This document shows positions 1 through 7,972 of a stretch of DNA of 31,764 nt, piece after piece. The position numbers and the translations under genes are program-made. This DNA comes from UBA117 sp049975245. GTDB lineage: Archaea; Methanobacteriota; Methanobacteria; Methanobacteriales; Methanobacteriaceae. Where the stretch lies: contig JBNGDB010000023.1 of the NCBI GenBank assembly GCA_049975245.1, positions 1-31,764 on the forward strand, given 5' to 3'. Positions within the stretch are counted from its first letter, which is position 1, and each line of letters begins with the position of its first letter. Under the pieces are notes generated by a model. It had not been told where the DNA came from, made no database searches, and saw only the letters and a list, made by a program, of their open reading frames with translations.

Positions 1-247
1 AAATTGTTTATCAAAAACGCAAAATTAAAAACCACCAAGTTTTTGACAGTGTCTTGTTATAATAGTTACTCTGGATAATCTTATCTACAATTTAAAACAT
101 TCATAATCATCAAATCATAAATAAATTTAATTACTAATTTTAAGATTTTAGATAAAAAGTTAAGTATTTGTATTATTTCTAATAGCTCAAATAAATTAAT
201 TATGCATAAAAAATTAAAAATTGATTTATTAATAATTAAAAAATAGA

Positions 248-270
248 TTGAAAGGAAATTATCCTTTCAA
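248..270 (-). terminator. Stem-loop terminator candidate after lonB
   Basis: A perfect 9-bp inverted repeat (TTGAAAGGA / TCCTTTCAA) with a 5-nt loop lies 14 nt beyond the lonB stop. Read on the minus strand it is followed by a T-rich run (TCTATTTTTTAATT). Archaeal termination depends mainly on the T-tract, so the hairpin may serve 3'-end stability instead. The rest of 1-247 is AT-rich, and I see no gene in it. Confidence 0.55.
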
Positions 271-283
271 ATTAATATGGTTT

Positions 284-2179
284 TTAATGTGTTGTTGGAT
301 TTTGTAAAATGCCTTTAGGAACTATGTCCCCTATTTTCTGCATTTTTTCAACAAGGCCTTTCTTACCTTTACCTATAAGAGCGTGTTTTAAAACATCACT
401 AAGTGTTTCCACTGGTATTATTTCAACCTTCTCTTCATATCGTTTCTCAATCAAAACATCATGAAGGTTTGATTTAGGAATTAAAACTTTTTTAACTCCA
501 GCTTCGGCAGCAGCCTCTATTTTACCAGTAACACCGCCAACAGGGAGTACATCACCACGTATACTAAGTGAACCGGTTAATGCAACAGATTGATCAATTG
601 GTATTTCTTCTAAAGCAGATACCACTGCTGTTGCCACAGAAACACTGGCACTATCACCTTCAACACCTTCATAAGCTTGCAGAAATTGTATGTGAATATC
701 ATAGTTTGAGATATCTGTACCAGTATGTTTTTTGATAAGAGCACTGACATTTTGTACTGCTTCTTTGGCAATTTCTCCTAGTTTACCGGTAGCAATTATT
801 CTACCTTCTTCTTTACTTTGAGCCGGAGCAGCTTCAGCAACTATAGGTAAGATAATGCCACTGCGATCACCTATTATGGCTAAACCATTAACACGCCCAA
901 TTTCAGTTCCTTCTGATTTAAATACTCTGTATTTTTTCTTTTGGACGATGTATCGATCGGCTATTTGTTGTTCCAAAGTTCTTGCCAGTTTTTTAGCGTT
1001 AAGAACGTGTTTAAGTTCTACGAAGTCTGCCTTTTCTCCTTTAGCAATATCTCCAGCGGCTCTAACTAAACCACCTAAATCTCTTAAACGTAATGTAAGT
1101 GAATCTTTTTTACCAGCTCTTCGTTGGGCCTCTCTAATGATCTCTTCTACTGCTTCTTTACTGAAGTGTGGTATTCTTCCATCCTTAGAAACCTCTTGAG
1201 CTATAAATTGGACTAATTTTTGTCTGTTCTCTTTAGAATCCTTCATAGAATCCTTCATGAAAACTTCATATCCATATCCTCGAATTCTGGATCTTAGAGC
1301 AATGTGCATACCTTCCAACACTTGAATATTTCCTGAAGCAACCAGTACAAAATCACAAGGTACTGCGTGGGAACGGACCATTGCTCCACTGCTGGTTTCA
1401 CTTTGGCCTGTGATTGAATATTTCTTCTCTTGCATAGCAGTTAATAGTTCTTGCTGAGTTCTCATTTTCATGGTACCAATTTCGTCAATATAAAGAACAC
1501 CGTTGTGTGCCCGGTGAATCATCCCTGATTCAACACGCTCGTGAGCAGGTGTTCCAAGCCCTCCAGATTGATATGGATCGTGTCTTACATCACCTAGTAG
1601 AGCTCCAGCATGAGCACCAGTAGCATCAACAAATGGCGCAGTCTTATTATTTTCATTACTTACAAGTAATTTAGGTACCATTACTGCGGTTTTTGGTCTC
1701 ATTTGTTGGAGAGCCAAAAATACAATACCTGCTGCTATTATTGCCGCCAGGAATTGTTGTAACATGAATCCAATGACCAGTATCAGAGAAATTATGATAA
1801 TCATAAAAGTATTCTTTTTATCATCCTGTGCCTTGGATTTGGCTTTATGATTCATTACTATGCTTTTTCCTTCTCCTGCCGGTACTGCGCCTATTAATGG
1901 ATTATTAGAATCCTCTAAGTTAGGGTAGACCAGAACATCTTGAAGTTGTTCCGGAGGTAGTAACTCGGCCATGGCCATGGCCAGCATAGATTTACCAATA
2001 CCCGGTTCCCCAATTAGAAGAACATTTCTTCTTTGTTTAGCAGCTTTTTTCACTGTTTCTACTGCTTCTTCCTGACCTATTATTTGATCAATAAGTTTAT
2101 CAGGGACTTTAATATCTTTAGATGTTTCGTAACTATTTAAATTTAGGGAAGTATTAGAGTTCTTGGTTAAATTTGTCAT
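284..2179 (-). CDS. lonB: Archaeal membrane-anchored ATP-dependent protease LonB
   Basis: This is a 631-residue archaeal LonB protease, which degrades unfolded and regulatory proteins at the inner face of the cytoplasmic membrane. The AAA+ module shows Walker A GEPGIGKS at 57-64 and Walker B VLYIDEIG at 228-235. Between them sit two hydrophobic segments at about 125-158, the membrane anchor typical of LonB, which has no bacterial LonA N-domain. The C-terminal protease domain carries the Ser-Lys dyad: Ser510 in EGDSAS and Lys553 in VTGKIE. Length fits the family. A strong GGAGGT (2191-2196) lies upstream, but it is 12 nt from the ATG, longer than usual here. The gene is divergent from cobQ and ends in a stem-loop. 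Confidence 0.97.
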   Translation of the reverse strand: MTNLTKNSNTSLNLNSYETSKDIKVPDKLIDQIIGQEEAVETVKKAAKQRRNVLLIGEPGIGKSMLAMAMAELLPPEQLQDVLVYPNLEDSNNPLIGAVPAGEGKSIVMNHKAKSKAQDDKKNTFMIIIISLILVIGFMLQQFLAAIIAAGIVFLALQQMRPKTAVMVPKLLVSNENNKTAPFVDATGAHAGALLGDVRHDPYQSGGLGTPAHERVESGMIHRAHNGVLYIDEIGTMKMRTQQELLTAMQEKKYSITGQSETSSGAMVRSHAVPCDFVLVASGNIQVLEGMHIALRSRIRGYGYEVFMKDSMKDSKENRQKLVQFIAQEVSKDGRIPHFSKEAVEEIIREAQRRAGKKDSLTLRLRDLGGLVRAAGDIAKGEKADFVELKHVLNAKKLARTLEQQIADRYIVQKKKYRVFKSEGTEIGRVNGLAIIGDRSGIILPIVAEAAPAQSKEEGRIIATGKLGEIAKEAVQNVSALIKKHTGTDISNYDIHIQFLQAYEGVEGDSASVSVATAVVSALEEIPIDQSVALTGSLSIRGDVLPVGGVTGKIEAAAEAGVKKVLIPKSNLHDVLIEKRYEEKVEIIPVETLSDVLKHALIGKGKKGLVEKMQKIGDIVPKGILQNPTTH

Positions 2180-2530
2180 TTTAAATGAAGACCTCCAAAA
2201 TTGGATTGATTTTCTGTTTAAACAACTTTAACATTTTATAACTATTTACGTTGAATAAAAACAAATTTTTTTATAGTGAGATACAATTTTATTAACTATA
2301 AATATTTAGTTAACTGACGTAGTATATATAAATATCTATTAAAGTTACAAAAGGTAAAAATATTCAAATTGAAATATATTGTATAATAATATAAAATCTA
2401 TATATTTAAATTTTGTCATCAAAGATTTATTTATTTAGCATAAAATTAAATATTCCTTGGATTAATATAGAAAAAATCCCAAATAATCAAAAAGAATCTT
2501 CAATGACTGTATTATATGGGAGGTCGGATT
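2180..2530. promoter_or_regulatory. Divergent lonB/cobQ intergenic region with a dyad
   Basis: About 350 nt with no gene, very AT-rich, holding the promoters of both flanking genes. A perfect 7-bp dyad, TTAACTA at 2292-2298 and TAGTTAA at 2307-2313, sits near its middle. TATA-like strings include 2266-2275 and 2233-2241 on the minus strand (toward lonB) and the AT-rich 2322-2334 and 2390-2410 on the plus strand (toward cobQ). None can be assigned firmly in such AT-rich DNA. The cobQ Shine-Dalgarno GGAGG is at 2519-2523. Confidence 0.4.
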
Positions 2531-4057
2531 ATGGGTGTAAACAAGAAAACAATATGCATAATGGTACAGGGGACCTCATCTAACGCAGGTAAAAGTGTAG
2601 TAGTGGCAGCACTATGCCGAATTTTTTCTAAAAGAGGATATGCAGTAGCTCCCTTTAAATCACAAAACATGTCTCTTAACTCTTTTACCACTAAAGAAAA
2701 TGCTGAAATTGCCATGGCACAAGTTTTACAAGCAGAAGCTGCTGGAGTTGATCCATCCTATAATATGAATCCTATTCTTTTAAAACCTAAAGAAGATTTT
2801 ATTTCACAAGTCATTGTCCACGGAAAACCTGTAAACGATATGAACTTTTATGATTATCAGAACTCTTTTAGAGGTAAAGCACTTAAAGCCATAAAAGAGT
2901 CTTTAGATAAATTAAAAGAAGATTATGATATAATTGTGATGGAAGGAGCCGGATCTCCTGCAGAAATTAACATGATGGATAGGGACATGGCCAATATGAA
3001 AATTGCGGCTTTGGCTGACGCTGATGTGATCCTAGTAGCAGATATTGATCGTGGCGGGGTTTTTGCATCTATAGCCGGTACATTCGCCCTTTTAGATAAG
3101 GAAGACCGAGATAGAATCAAAGGGATAATAATAAATAAGTTCAGAGGAAATTTAGATATTTTAATTCCGGGAATTCACCAAATAGAAGAAATTGTGGGGG
3201 TGCCCGTTTTAGGGGTAGTGCCCTTTGATGAAAGTCTAAAACTTCCAGAAGAAGATTCTGCATCTCTGTCTGAACGTAACTATAAAAAGAATGAAAAGGT
3301 TAATATTGGCGTTTTAAGACTTCCACGTATTTCAAACTTCACCGATATCGACCCCCTGGAATATGAACCTGATATAGGGATTAGTCTCATTGAAATGGGA
3401 TCAGATCTTGGTAAGATTGATGCATTAATCATACCTGGTACCCGAAATACTATTGGAGATCTTCTCACCTTAAAGGAGTATGGTTTTGTAGATGATATTA
3501 ATGCAGTAACCAATGAAATACCCCTATTTGGGATATGTGGTGGCTACCAGATACTTGGAAACAAAATATCAGATGAATCTTTCAAAGAATCTAAACATGG
3601 GAGCATTGAAGGACTGGGATTGCTTGACATAAAAACTAAATTTGAAAAAATGGATAAAATCATAACTCAAAGCAGAGGAAAAATATTGGGTAATGGTTTA
3701 TTTTCTAATTTAACAGGAGAATATGTTAAAGGATACGAATTACACGAAGGAGTTTCTATTTTAGGTGATTCGAAACCCTTAATGAAAGTGATAGAAGGTT
3801 GTGGAAATTATCCTAAATCCGGCTATGATGGTGCAGTTAATGGTTTAACCTTAGGAACATACTTCCATGGAATCTTTCACAATTTCAAATTTAGAAGAGT
3901 GTTTACTGATTATTTAAGGGTAGAAAATGGTTTGGATCCTTTAAAATTTGAATCTGACGAATTTGAAAATTTGAAAAGGTTTTCTATCAATAGGTTAGCC
4001 CAAATAGTAGAAGAAAATATTGATATGGCTGTAATAGATAATTTAATAACATCTTAA
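2531..4057 (+). CDS. cobQ: Cobyric acid synthase (CobQ/CbiP)
   Basis: Glutamine-dependent amidotransferase that amidates adenosyl-cobyrinic acid a,c-diamide at side chains b, d, e and g to give cobyric acid, a step of corrinoid synthesis. The N-terminal ATP-binding domain opens with GTSSNAGKS (about residues 14-22). The C-terminal class I glutaminase domain has the nucleophile Cys336 in FGICGGYQ and His446 in GTYFHGIFHN. I chose ATG 2531 (508 aa) because GGAGG at 2519-2523 lies 7 nt before it; the upstream in-frame ATG at 2516 overlaps that Shine-Dalgarno. Methanogens need corrinoid for Mtr and for the MetE seen at 15.5 kb. No cobalamin riboswitch is visible upstream. Confidence 0.96.
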   Translation: MGVNKKTICIMVQGTSSNAGKSVVVAALCRIFSKRGYAVAPFKSQNMSLNSFTTKENAEIAMAQVLQAEAAGVDPSYNMNPILLKPKEDFISQVIVHGKPVNDMNFYDYQNSFRGKALKAIKESLDKLKEDYDIIVMEGAGSPAEINMMDRDMANMKIAALADADVILVADIDRGGVFASIAGTFALLDKEDRDRIKGIIINKFRGNLDILIPGIHQIEEIVGVPVLGVVPFDESLKLPEEDSASLSERNYKKNEKVNIGVLRLPRISNFTDIDPLEYEPDIGISLIEMGSDLGKIDALIIPGTRNTIGDLLTLKEYGFVDDINAVTNEIPLFGICGGYQILGNKISDESFKESKHGSIEGLGLLDIKTKFEKMDKIITQSRGKILGNGLFSNLTGEYVKGYELHEGVSILGDSKPLMKVIEGCGNYPKSGYDGAVNGLTLGTYFHGIFHNFKFRRVFTDYLRVENGLDPLKFESDEFENLKRFSINRLAQIVEENIDMAVIDNLITS

Positions 4058-4121
4058 AAGTCTTCATAGTTAATAGATAATCTTATAACCTTTTATAATA
4101 TTGATTAATCATTTAATTTTA

Positions 4122-4168
4122 ATAAAAAAAGATAAAAAAAATAAATTAAGGTTTATTATATTTTTTTT
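4122..4168. terminator. Bidirectional T-tract terminators between cobQ and the DASS gene
   Basis: A-runs at 4123-4129 and 4134-4141 read as T-runs on the minus strand just after the DASS stop. T8 at 4161-4168 serves cobQ on the plus strand. Oligo-T tracts are the main archaeal termination signal. No strong hairpin is seen. Confidence 0.5.
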
Positions 4169-5543
4169 AAATCCCTGCAAGTACTGGACGAGCAATTGTG
4201 AATACTACTACCAATGTCAAAGCAATGCCAATAATTATCATGGGAATACCTGCTTTTATGATCTCTTTCACAGATATATAACCAGTTCCATGGGCCATGG
4301 CCACAGTAGGGTCAGCCATAGGGAACAGGAAGGATAATGAACAAGAAATAGCGACCGGTACAGCGTATGTTCCCACAGGAAGACCTGTAGCTCCTTCAAA
4401 AGTAACTGATAACGGGATTAAAACTGCAGATAATGCAATATTTGACATGACTTGAGTTAAAACCACTGCAATTACCATTAGAATAACCGTCATTAATAAA
4501 GTCGAAGGATCACTGCCAACTAATCCAACCAGATCCTGAATTAACCAATTAGCAGCTCCAGTATTAAGTAAAGCCGCGCCTAATGATAGTGCACCACCAA
4601 AAAATACTATTAAACCCCAATCAACATTTTTTTGAGCGTCTTTCCAATCTACTATGCCAAAAATAAAAAATAGAGTTGCACCTATCAATGCTATTGAATA
4701 ACTATTCAATCCAGTGAACTGTGTTGTCACCCATAAAAATATTGTAAATAATAATATAACTAAAGCAAATTTTTCATTCCGGGTCATTGGACCCATATTA
4801 GTTAGAGTGGAGTTGATTGCTTCTTTTCCTCCTTTAATTTCTTTAACTTCGGAAGGAAATATTATACCCAGAACTTTCCATATTACAAACATCAACACTA
4901 TAGCCAGAGGAAAACCAAAAATCATCCATTCAAGAAAAGGTATTTGAGTATATGCTGCAGCCATCAGGTTGGGTGCGGTTCCAATTTCAGTTCCAAGACC
5001 TCCAGCTAATGATCCATAGGATGCCCCCAATACCATTGCTTTTGCAAAATTACTTTTACCCCATTTAGCATCTTTAACCCCCATTAATGAGATTACTTCT
5101 TTAATTACTGGTAAAAGCATTGCAAATGCCACAACATTTTCAATCCAAGCAGACATAATACCGGTTGAAAAAACTGCGGCTAAAAGGGTCATATTGGACG
5201 AAGTGCCGAGTTTGGATAGCATAATATAAGTTATACGTTTAGCAAGACCACTTTTTCTAATTGCCTCAGCAATTATGAATCCGCCGATCATTAAAAATAA
5301 AATAGGATTTGCAAAACCAATAACCGCATTATCAAAACTCTCAATACCGAGTATCGGTTGTATAAACAATATTATTAATGAAGTAACTGCCAGAGGAACA
5401 GTTTCAGTTCCCCACATTATTACCGCAAAAACTAAAAGAGCGATTGATGCGTGACCCGCGGCACTTAAACCTTCTAATGGTATCAACATTACTATTGCTG
5501 CGGCAATAATTGCTAAAGGAAGACCATATTTCTTTAGATTCGT
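4167..5543 (-). CDS. DASS/SLC13-type anion (dicarboxylate or sulfate) transporter, probable non-canonical start
   Basis: Polytopic cytoplasmic-membrane transporter of the divalent anion:sodium symporter (ion transporter) superfamily. Visible features are GTETVP after the first helix, the hairpin region GTEIGTAPNL, and the two repeat motifs ENVVAFAMLLP and SNIALSAVLIP, counterparts of the family's SNT motifs. The first has EN in place of SN, so the substrate is uncertain. The first ATG is at 5489 (440 aa), but the frame stays open upstream and encodes a helix (GLPLAIIAAAIVM) that completes TM1. The Shine-Dalgarno GGGGG (5551-5555) ends 7 nt before an ACG at 5543, which I take as the start (458 aa). 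No ATG, GTG or TTG exists in the extension. Confidence 0.85.
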   Translation of the reverse strand, partial: TNLKKYGLPLAIIAAAIVMLIPLEGLSAAGHASIALLVFAVIMWGTETVPLAVTSLIILFIQPILGIESFDNAVIGFANPILFLMIGGFIIAEAIRKSGLAKRITYIMLSKLGTSSNMTLLAAVFSTGIMSAWIENVVAFAMLLPVIKEVISLMGVKDAKWGKSNFAKAMVLGASYGSLAGGLGTEIGTAPNLMAAAYTQIPFLEWMIFGFPLAIVLMFVIWKVLGIIFPSEVKEIKGGKEAINSTLTNMGPMTRNEKFALVILLFTIFLWVTTQFTGLNSYSIALIGATLFFIFGIVDWKDAQKNVDWGLIVFFGGALSLGAALLNTGAANWLIQDLVGLVGSDPSTLLMTVILMVIAVVLTQVMSNIALSAVLIPLSVTFEGATGLPVGTYAVPVAISCSLSFLFPMADPTVAMAHGTGYISVKEIIKAGIPMIIIGIALTLVVVFTIARPVLAGI

Positions 5544-5736
5544 ATTTATTCCCCCGATTATTTTTTCATGACCTAATGAAAAATTCTAATTAAACTAACA
5601 GATTTTGTCTTCATTCTAATATAAACTTGATGATTATTGAGTTGAAATATTTATTATCATTATTTTACTATTCCTTAAAATAGATTTTTGGTGTAGAAAT
5701 TTAATTTAAGTACATTTTAAAAGTTGAAACTAAAAC

Positions 5737-5745
5737 TTTATATAG
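5737..5745 (+). promoter_or_regulatory. TATA box of the tandem tRNA-Gly transcript
   Basis: TTTATATAG matches the archaeal box A consensus and is centred about 28 bp before the first tRNA base. That places the transcription start within a few bases of the tRNA 5' end. The next tRNA follows after 2 nt with no room for its own promoter, so the two are likely co-transcribed. Confidence 0.8.
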
Positions 5746-5768
5746 GATGAATCTAAAATCATGGGTAT

Positions 5769-5842
5769 GCGGCGTTAGTCCAGTCTGGTTAAGACTCTGG
5801 CCTGCCACGCCAGTGACCCGGGTTCAAATCCCGGACGCCGCA
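5769..5842 (+). tRNA. tRNA-Gly (anticodon GCC)
   Basis: A 74-nt cloverleaf. The acceptor stem GCGGCGT pairs with ACGCCGC, and the discriminator is A5842. The anticodon stem CTGGC/GCCAG closes the loop CTGCCAC with anticodon GCC, reading GGC and GGU. The T-arm is CCGGG-TTCAAAT-CCCGG. The 3' CCA is not encoded. It reads GGY glycine codons. Confidence 0.96.
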
Positions 5843-5844
5843 TC

Positions 5845-5918
<74 letters not shown>

Positions 5919-6020
5919 TTTAATAATAAATACTAATTTTAAAAATATTTTACTAATTTTAAGAAGTAAATTAAATAAAAAAAAATTTCAAATCATAATT
6001 GTTAATGACAAATTAAGTTT

Positions 6021-6422
6021 TTAAACTGCTACTAATAGTTCTGCTGCAACTAATCTGCAAATATCGGTTTTAGTAATTACACCTACTGGTTTTTCATCTT
6101 CCATTACCAACAAACCCGAAATATCAGCCCTTAACATTAAATTAGCAGCATCTTCAACCCCATCATCAGCAGATATGGTCATAATTTCTTTTGCCATTAT
6201 ATCCGAAACTTCTAAAACATCTACTTCACGAGGTCCTGGTTTCAAACTTCCTAAAACACCTATAAGATCCGAATAAGATACTACTCCTATGGGATTTTCA
6301 TCTTCATCCAGTACAAATAGTCTACGAACACCGTGTTTATACATCCTTTCAAAGGCTTCTAACGGCCTAGTGTATGGACTTATTCTTATAACACCCGGGT
6401 TCATGGCTTCTTTAACTTTCAT
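6021..6422 (-). CDS. CBS domain-pair protein
   Basis: A 133-residue soluble protein made only of two CBS motifs (about residues 8-60 and 76-131), which fold into a Bateman module. Such modules bind adenosyl nucleotides (AMP, ATP, SAM, NAD) or metals and act as energy or ligand sensors, usually for a partner protein. Typical strings are RRLFVLDEDENPIGVVSYSD and its counterpart GLLVMEDEKPVGVITKTD. No fused effector domain is present. The ATG has the Shine-Dalgarno GGAGTGATC (6426-6434) at the usual distance. It is divergent from nikR. The ligand and partner cannot be read from sequence. Confidence 0.9.
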   Translation of the reverse strand: MKVKEAMNPGVIRISPYTRPLEAFERMYKHGVRRLFVLDEDENPIGVVSYSDLIGVLGSLKPGPREVDVLEVSDIMAKEIMTISADDGVEDAANLMLRADISGLLVMEDEKPVGVITKTDICRLVAAELLVAV

Positions 6423-6554
6423 TTAGATCACTCCAATTACTCCCCTAAATTTATCCAGAATTACGATGTATTAAATTTTCATATATAATTTAATCTAATA
6501 TTTGACTATTCTTTTTAATAAAATCTTAGTATAACTTGTGTTTATATTTGACTG

Positions 6555-6657
6555 AATTACTATAAAAATTACTATAAATATACCTAATTTTAAGGAAATA
6601 ACATGATCATTGGTGTAGAATAAGATTTAAATAGTATGAAAAAGTATTATGATAATA
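6555..6657 (+). promoter_or_regulatory. nikR promoter with a tandem repeat and palindrome (operator candidates)
   Basis: Two exact head-to-tail copies of AATTACTATAAA lie at 6555-6566 and 6567-6578. A TATA-like TTTAAATA lies at 6626-6633. A perfect 13-bp palindrome TATTAT-G-ATAATA lies at 6645-6657, just where transcription would start and 9 nt before the Shine-Dalgarno GGGGG (6666-6670). This position suits an autorepressor site. AT-rich palindromes arise easily by chance, so this is inference. Confidence 0.4.
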
Positions 6658-6676
6658 ATCAATTTGGGGGTATTCC

Positions 6677-7096
6677 ATGATGAGAATAAGTATGTCCTTA
6701 CCAAAAAAATTATTAAAGGAATTTGATGAGGTTTTAAGGGATAGAGGCTATCAATCCCGTTCAAAAGGTATAAGAGATGCATTAAAAGATTATATAGTAC
6801 GTTATCAATGGATGAATGAGATGGAAGGCGATCGGATTGGTATTATCGCAGTAATATATGACCACCATTTCACCGATGTAATGGAAGATTTAACCGACAT
6901 CCAACACGACTACCGAGATTATATAAACGCAGTTATGCACGTACATATGACAGAAAAGTATTGTCTTGAGATTATCGTAGTAAAAGGAGATGTTAAGTAC
7001 ATCAGAGATCTAACAGAGAAAATTATGAGATTGAAAGGTGTGGAGCATGTCCGATTAACCAGTACTGCTGCTGGAGAAGCAATTGACCATGACTAA
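6677..7096 (+). CDS. nikR: Nickel-responsive transcriptional regulator NikR
   Basis: A 139-residue NikR. The N-terminal ribbon-helix-helix (about 1-45; RISMSLPKKLLKEFD, then SRSKGIRDAL) binds DNA as a dimer. The C-terminal ACT-like domain tetramerises and binds Ni(II). The four high-affinity square-planar ligands are all present: His77, His88, His90 and Cys96 (pattern MHVHMTEKYCLE), matching His76/His87/His89/Cys95 of E. coli NikR. The start has GGGGG 6 nt upstream. In methanogens, nickel is needed for hydrogenases, F430 and CODH. Nearby hypAB and hycI fit this role, and uptake genes may be targets elsewhere. Divergent from the CBS gene. Confidence 0.96.
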   Translation: MMRISMSLPKKLLKEFDEVLRDRGYQSRSKGIRDALKDYIVRYQWMNEMEGDRIGIIAVIYDHHFTDVMEDLTDIQHDYRDYINAVMHVHMTEKYCLEIIVVKGDVKYIRDLTEKIMRLKGVEHVRLTSTAAGEAIDHD

Positions 7097-7113
7097 TAAA
7101 AAAAATTTAATAG

Positions 7114-7146
7114 TATTACATTTAAGTAATAACATTGAGTAATAAC
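7114..7146. repeat. Dyad plus direct repeat between nikR and the methylase gene
   Basis: TATTAC (7114-7119) and GTAATA (7126-7131) form a perfect dyad around ATTTAA. AGTAATAAC is repeated exactly at 7125-7133 and 7138-7146 (13-nt period). They lie 40-70 bp before the next ATG, so they could form an operator. Chance is possible in AT-rich DNA. Confidence 0.3.
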
Positions 7147-7186
7147 TTAATTTTATAATTTTATTTTAATTATTTTTAAAATAGCT

Positions 7187-7972
7187 ATGCAACTTTTAGC
7201 TACTCCTTACCAATATAACCTTCTTTCTGATTATGAAAGGTTATCTGCTTTTTATGATGCAATCAAAGATAATTGTAAAGGCATAGTATTTGATATAGGA
7301 ACTGGAAGTGGAATACTATCAATATTTGCATCACCATATGCACAACAGGTATATGCTGTTGAATTAGACAGTGGCGCAGCACAATGCGCAGGTGAAAATC
7401 TTAAAAAATATGATAATGTCCAATTTATTGAAGGTGATGCTAAAAATATTGAATTTCCTGAAAAAGCTGACCTAATTATCTGTGAAATGCTGGACACTGC
7501 TTTAATTGACGAAGAACAGATCCCCATTATAAAAACCGTATCGAAATACTTAAAAAAGAAGGGTAAAATTATCCCCTATAAAATATTAACCGGATTAGAA
7601 CCAGTACACATGAAAGCAGAACACTTATGCTATGAAAATGAAAAGTTTCCTCAGCATAAAATTCTAGGTCCGCTAATAATATATAATGAAACTAGTTTTT
7701 ACCAGGAAATAAATGAAAATGTTAAAGTAGATTTAATCGTTAAAATTAGTAGAGAAGGAGAATTATCTGGGATTAAATTAACCAGTTTCACTATTCTAAC
7801 ACCTGATATTGTGTGTGGACCAAGTCCCATGATGAATCCTCCCTTGTTTATTCCCACTGATAAAATGTTTGTGGAAAAGGATGATAAAATAAGAATTAAT
7901 TTAGAATACCAGATGGGTGGTGGACTGGATAGTATTAAAATCCGAACTGCAAAAATTCCTGAAAAATTGTGA
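7187..7972 (+). CDS. Class I SAM-dependent methyltransferase (COG4076-like, PRMT-like)
   Basis: A 261-residue protein with a class I Rossmann methyltransferase domain: motif I FDIGTGSGILS (35-45), acidic VELD (58-61), EGDAKN (82-87), and motif IV CEMLDTALIDEEQ (99-111). The last resembles the acidic double-E loop of protein arginine methyltransferases, and the C-terminal half looks like a beta-barrel-type extension. COG4076 members are labelled predicted RNA methylases, but the substrate is not known. No Shine-Dalgarno precedes the ATG, and upstream in-frame codons offer no other start, so a leaderless mRNA is possible. Its end overlaps the hydrogenase protease gene by about 56 nt, which suggests translational coupling. 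Confidence 0.8.
   Translation: MQLLATPYQYNLLSDYERLSAFYDAIKDNCKGIVFDIGTGSGILSIFASPYAQQVYAVELDSGAAQCAGENLKKYDNVQFIEGDAKNIEFPEKADLIICEMLDTALIDEEQIPIIKTVSKYLKKKGKIIPYKILTGLEPVHMKAEHLCYENEKFPQHKILGPLIIYNETSFYQEINENVKVDLIVKISREGELSGIKLTSFTILTPDIVCGPSPMMNPPLFIPTDKMFVEKDDKIRINLEYQMGGGLDSIKIRTAKIPEKL

Noticed and set aside
855..1199. 114-codon frame antisense to lonB
   Set aside because: It is the mirror of the conserved LonB coding sequence; composition is Ser/Leu-rich as antisense shadows usually are.
2180..2530. Cobalamin riboswitch upstream of cobQ
   Set aside because: No GC-rich B12-box-like sequence is present; the region is uniformly AT-rich.
4101..4337. 78-codon reading frame on the plus strand
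   Set aside because: It lies mostly across the 3' end of the DASS gene on the other strand, is rich in Asn/Tyr from AT bias, and has no Shine-Dalgarno.
6555..6578. Tandem 12-bp repeat as a minisatellite
   Set aside because: Only two copies, so it is listed as a possible operator rather than a repeat locus.
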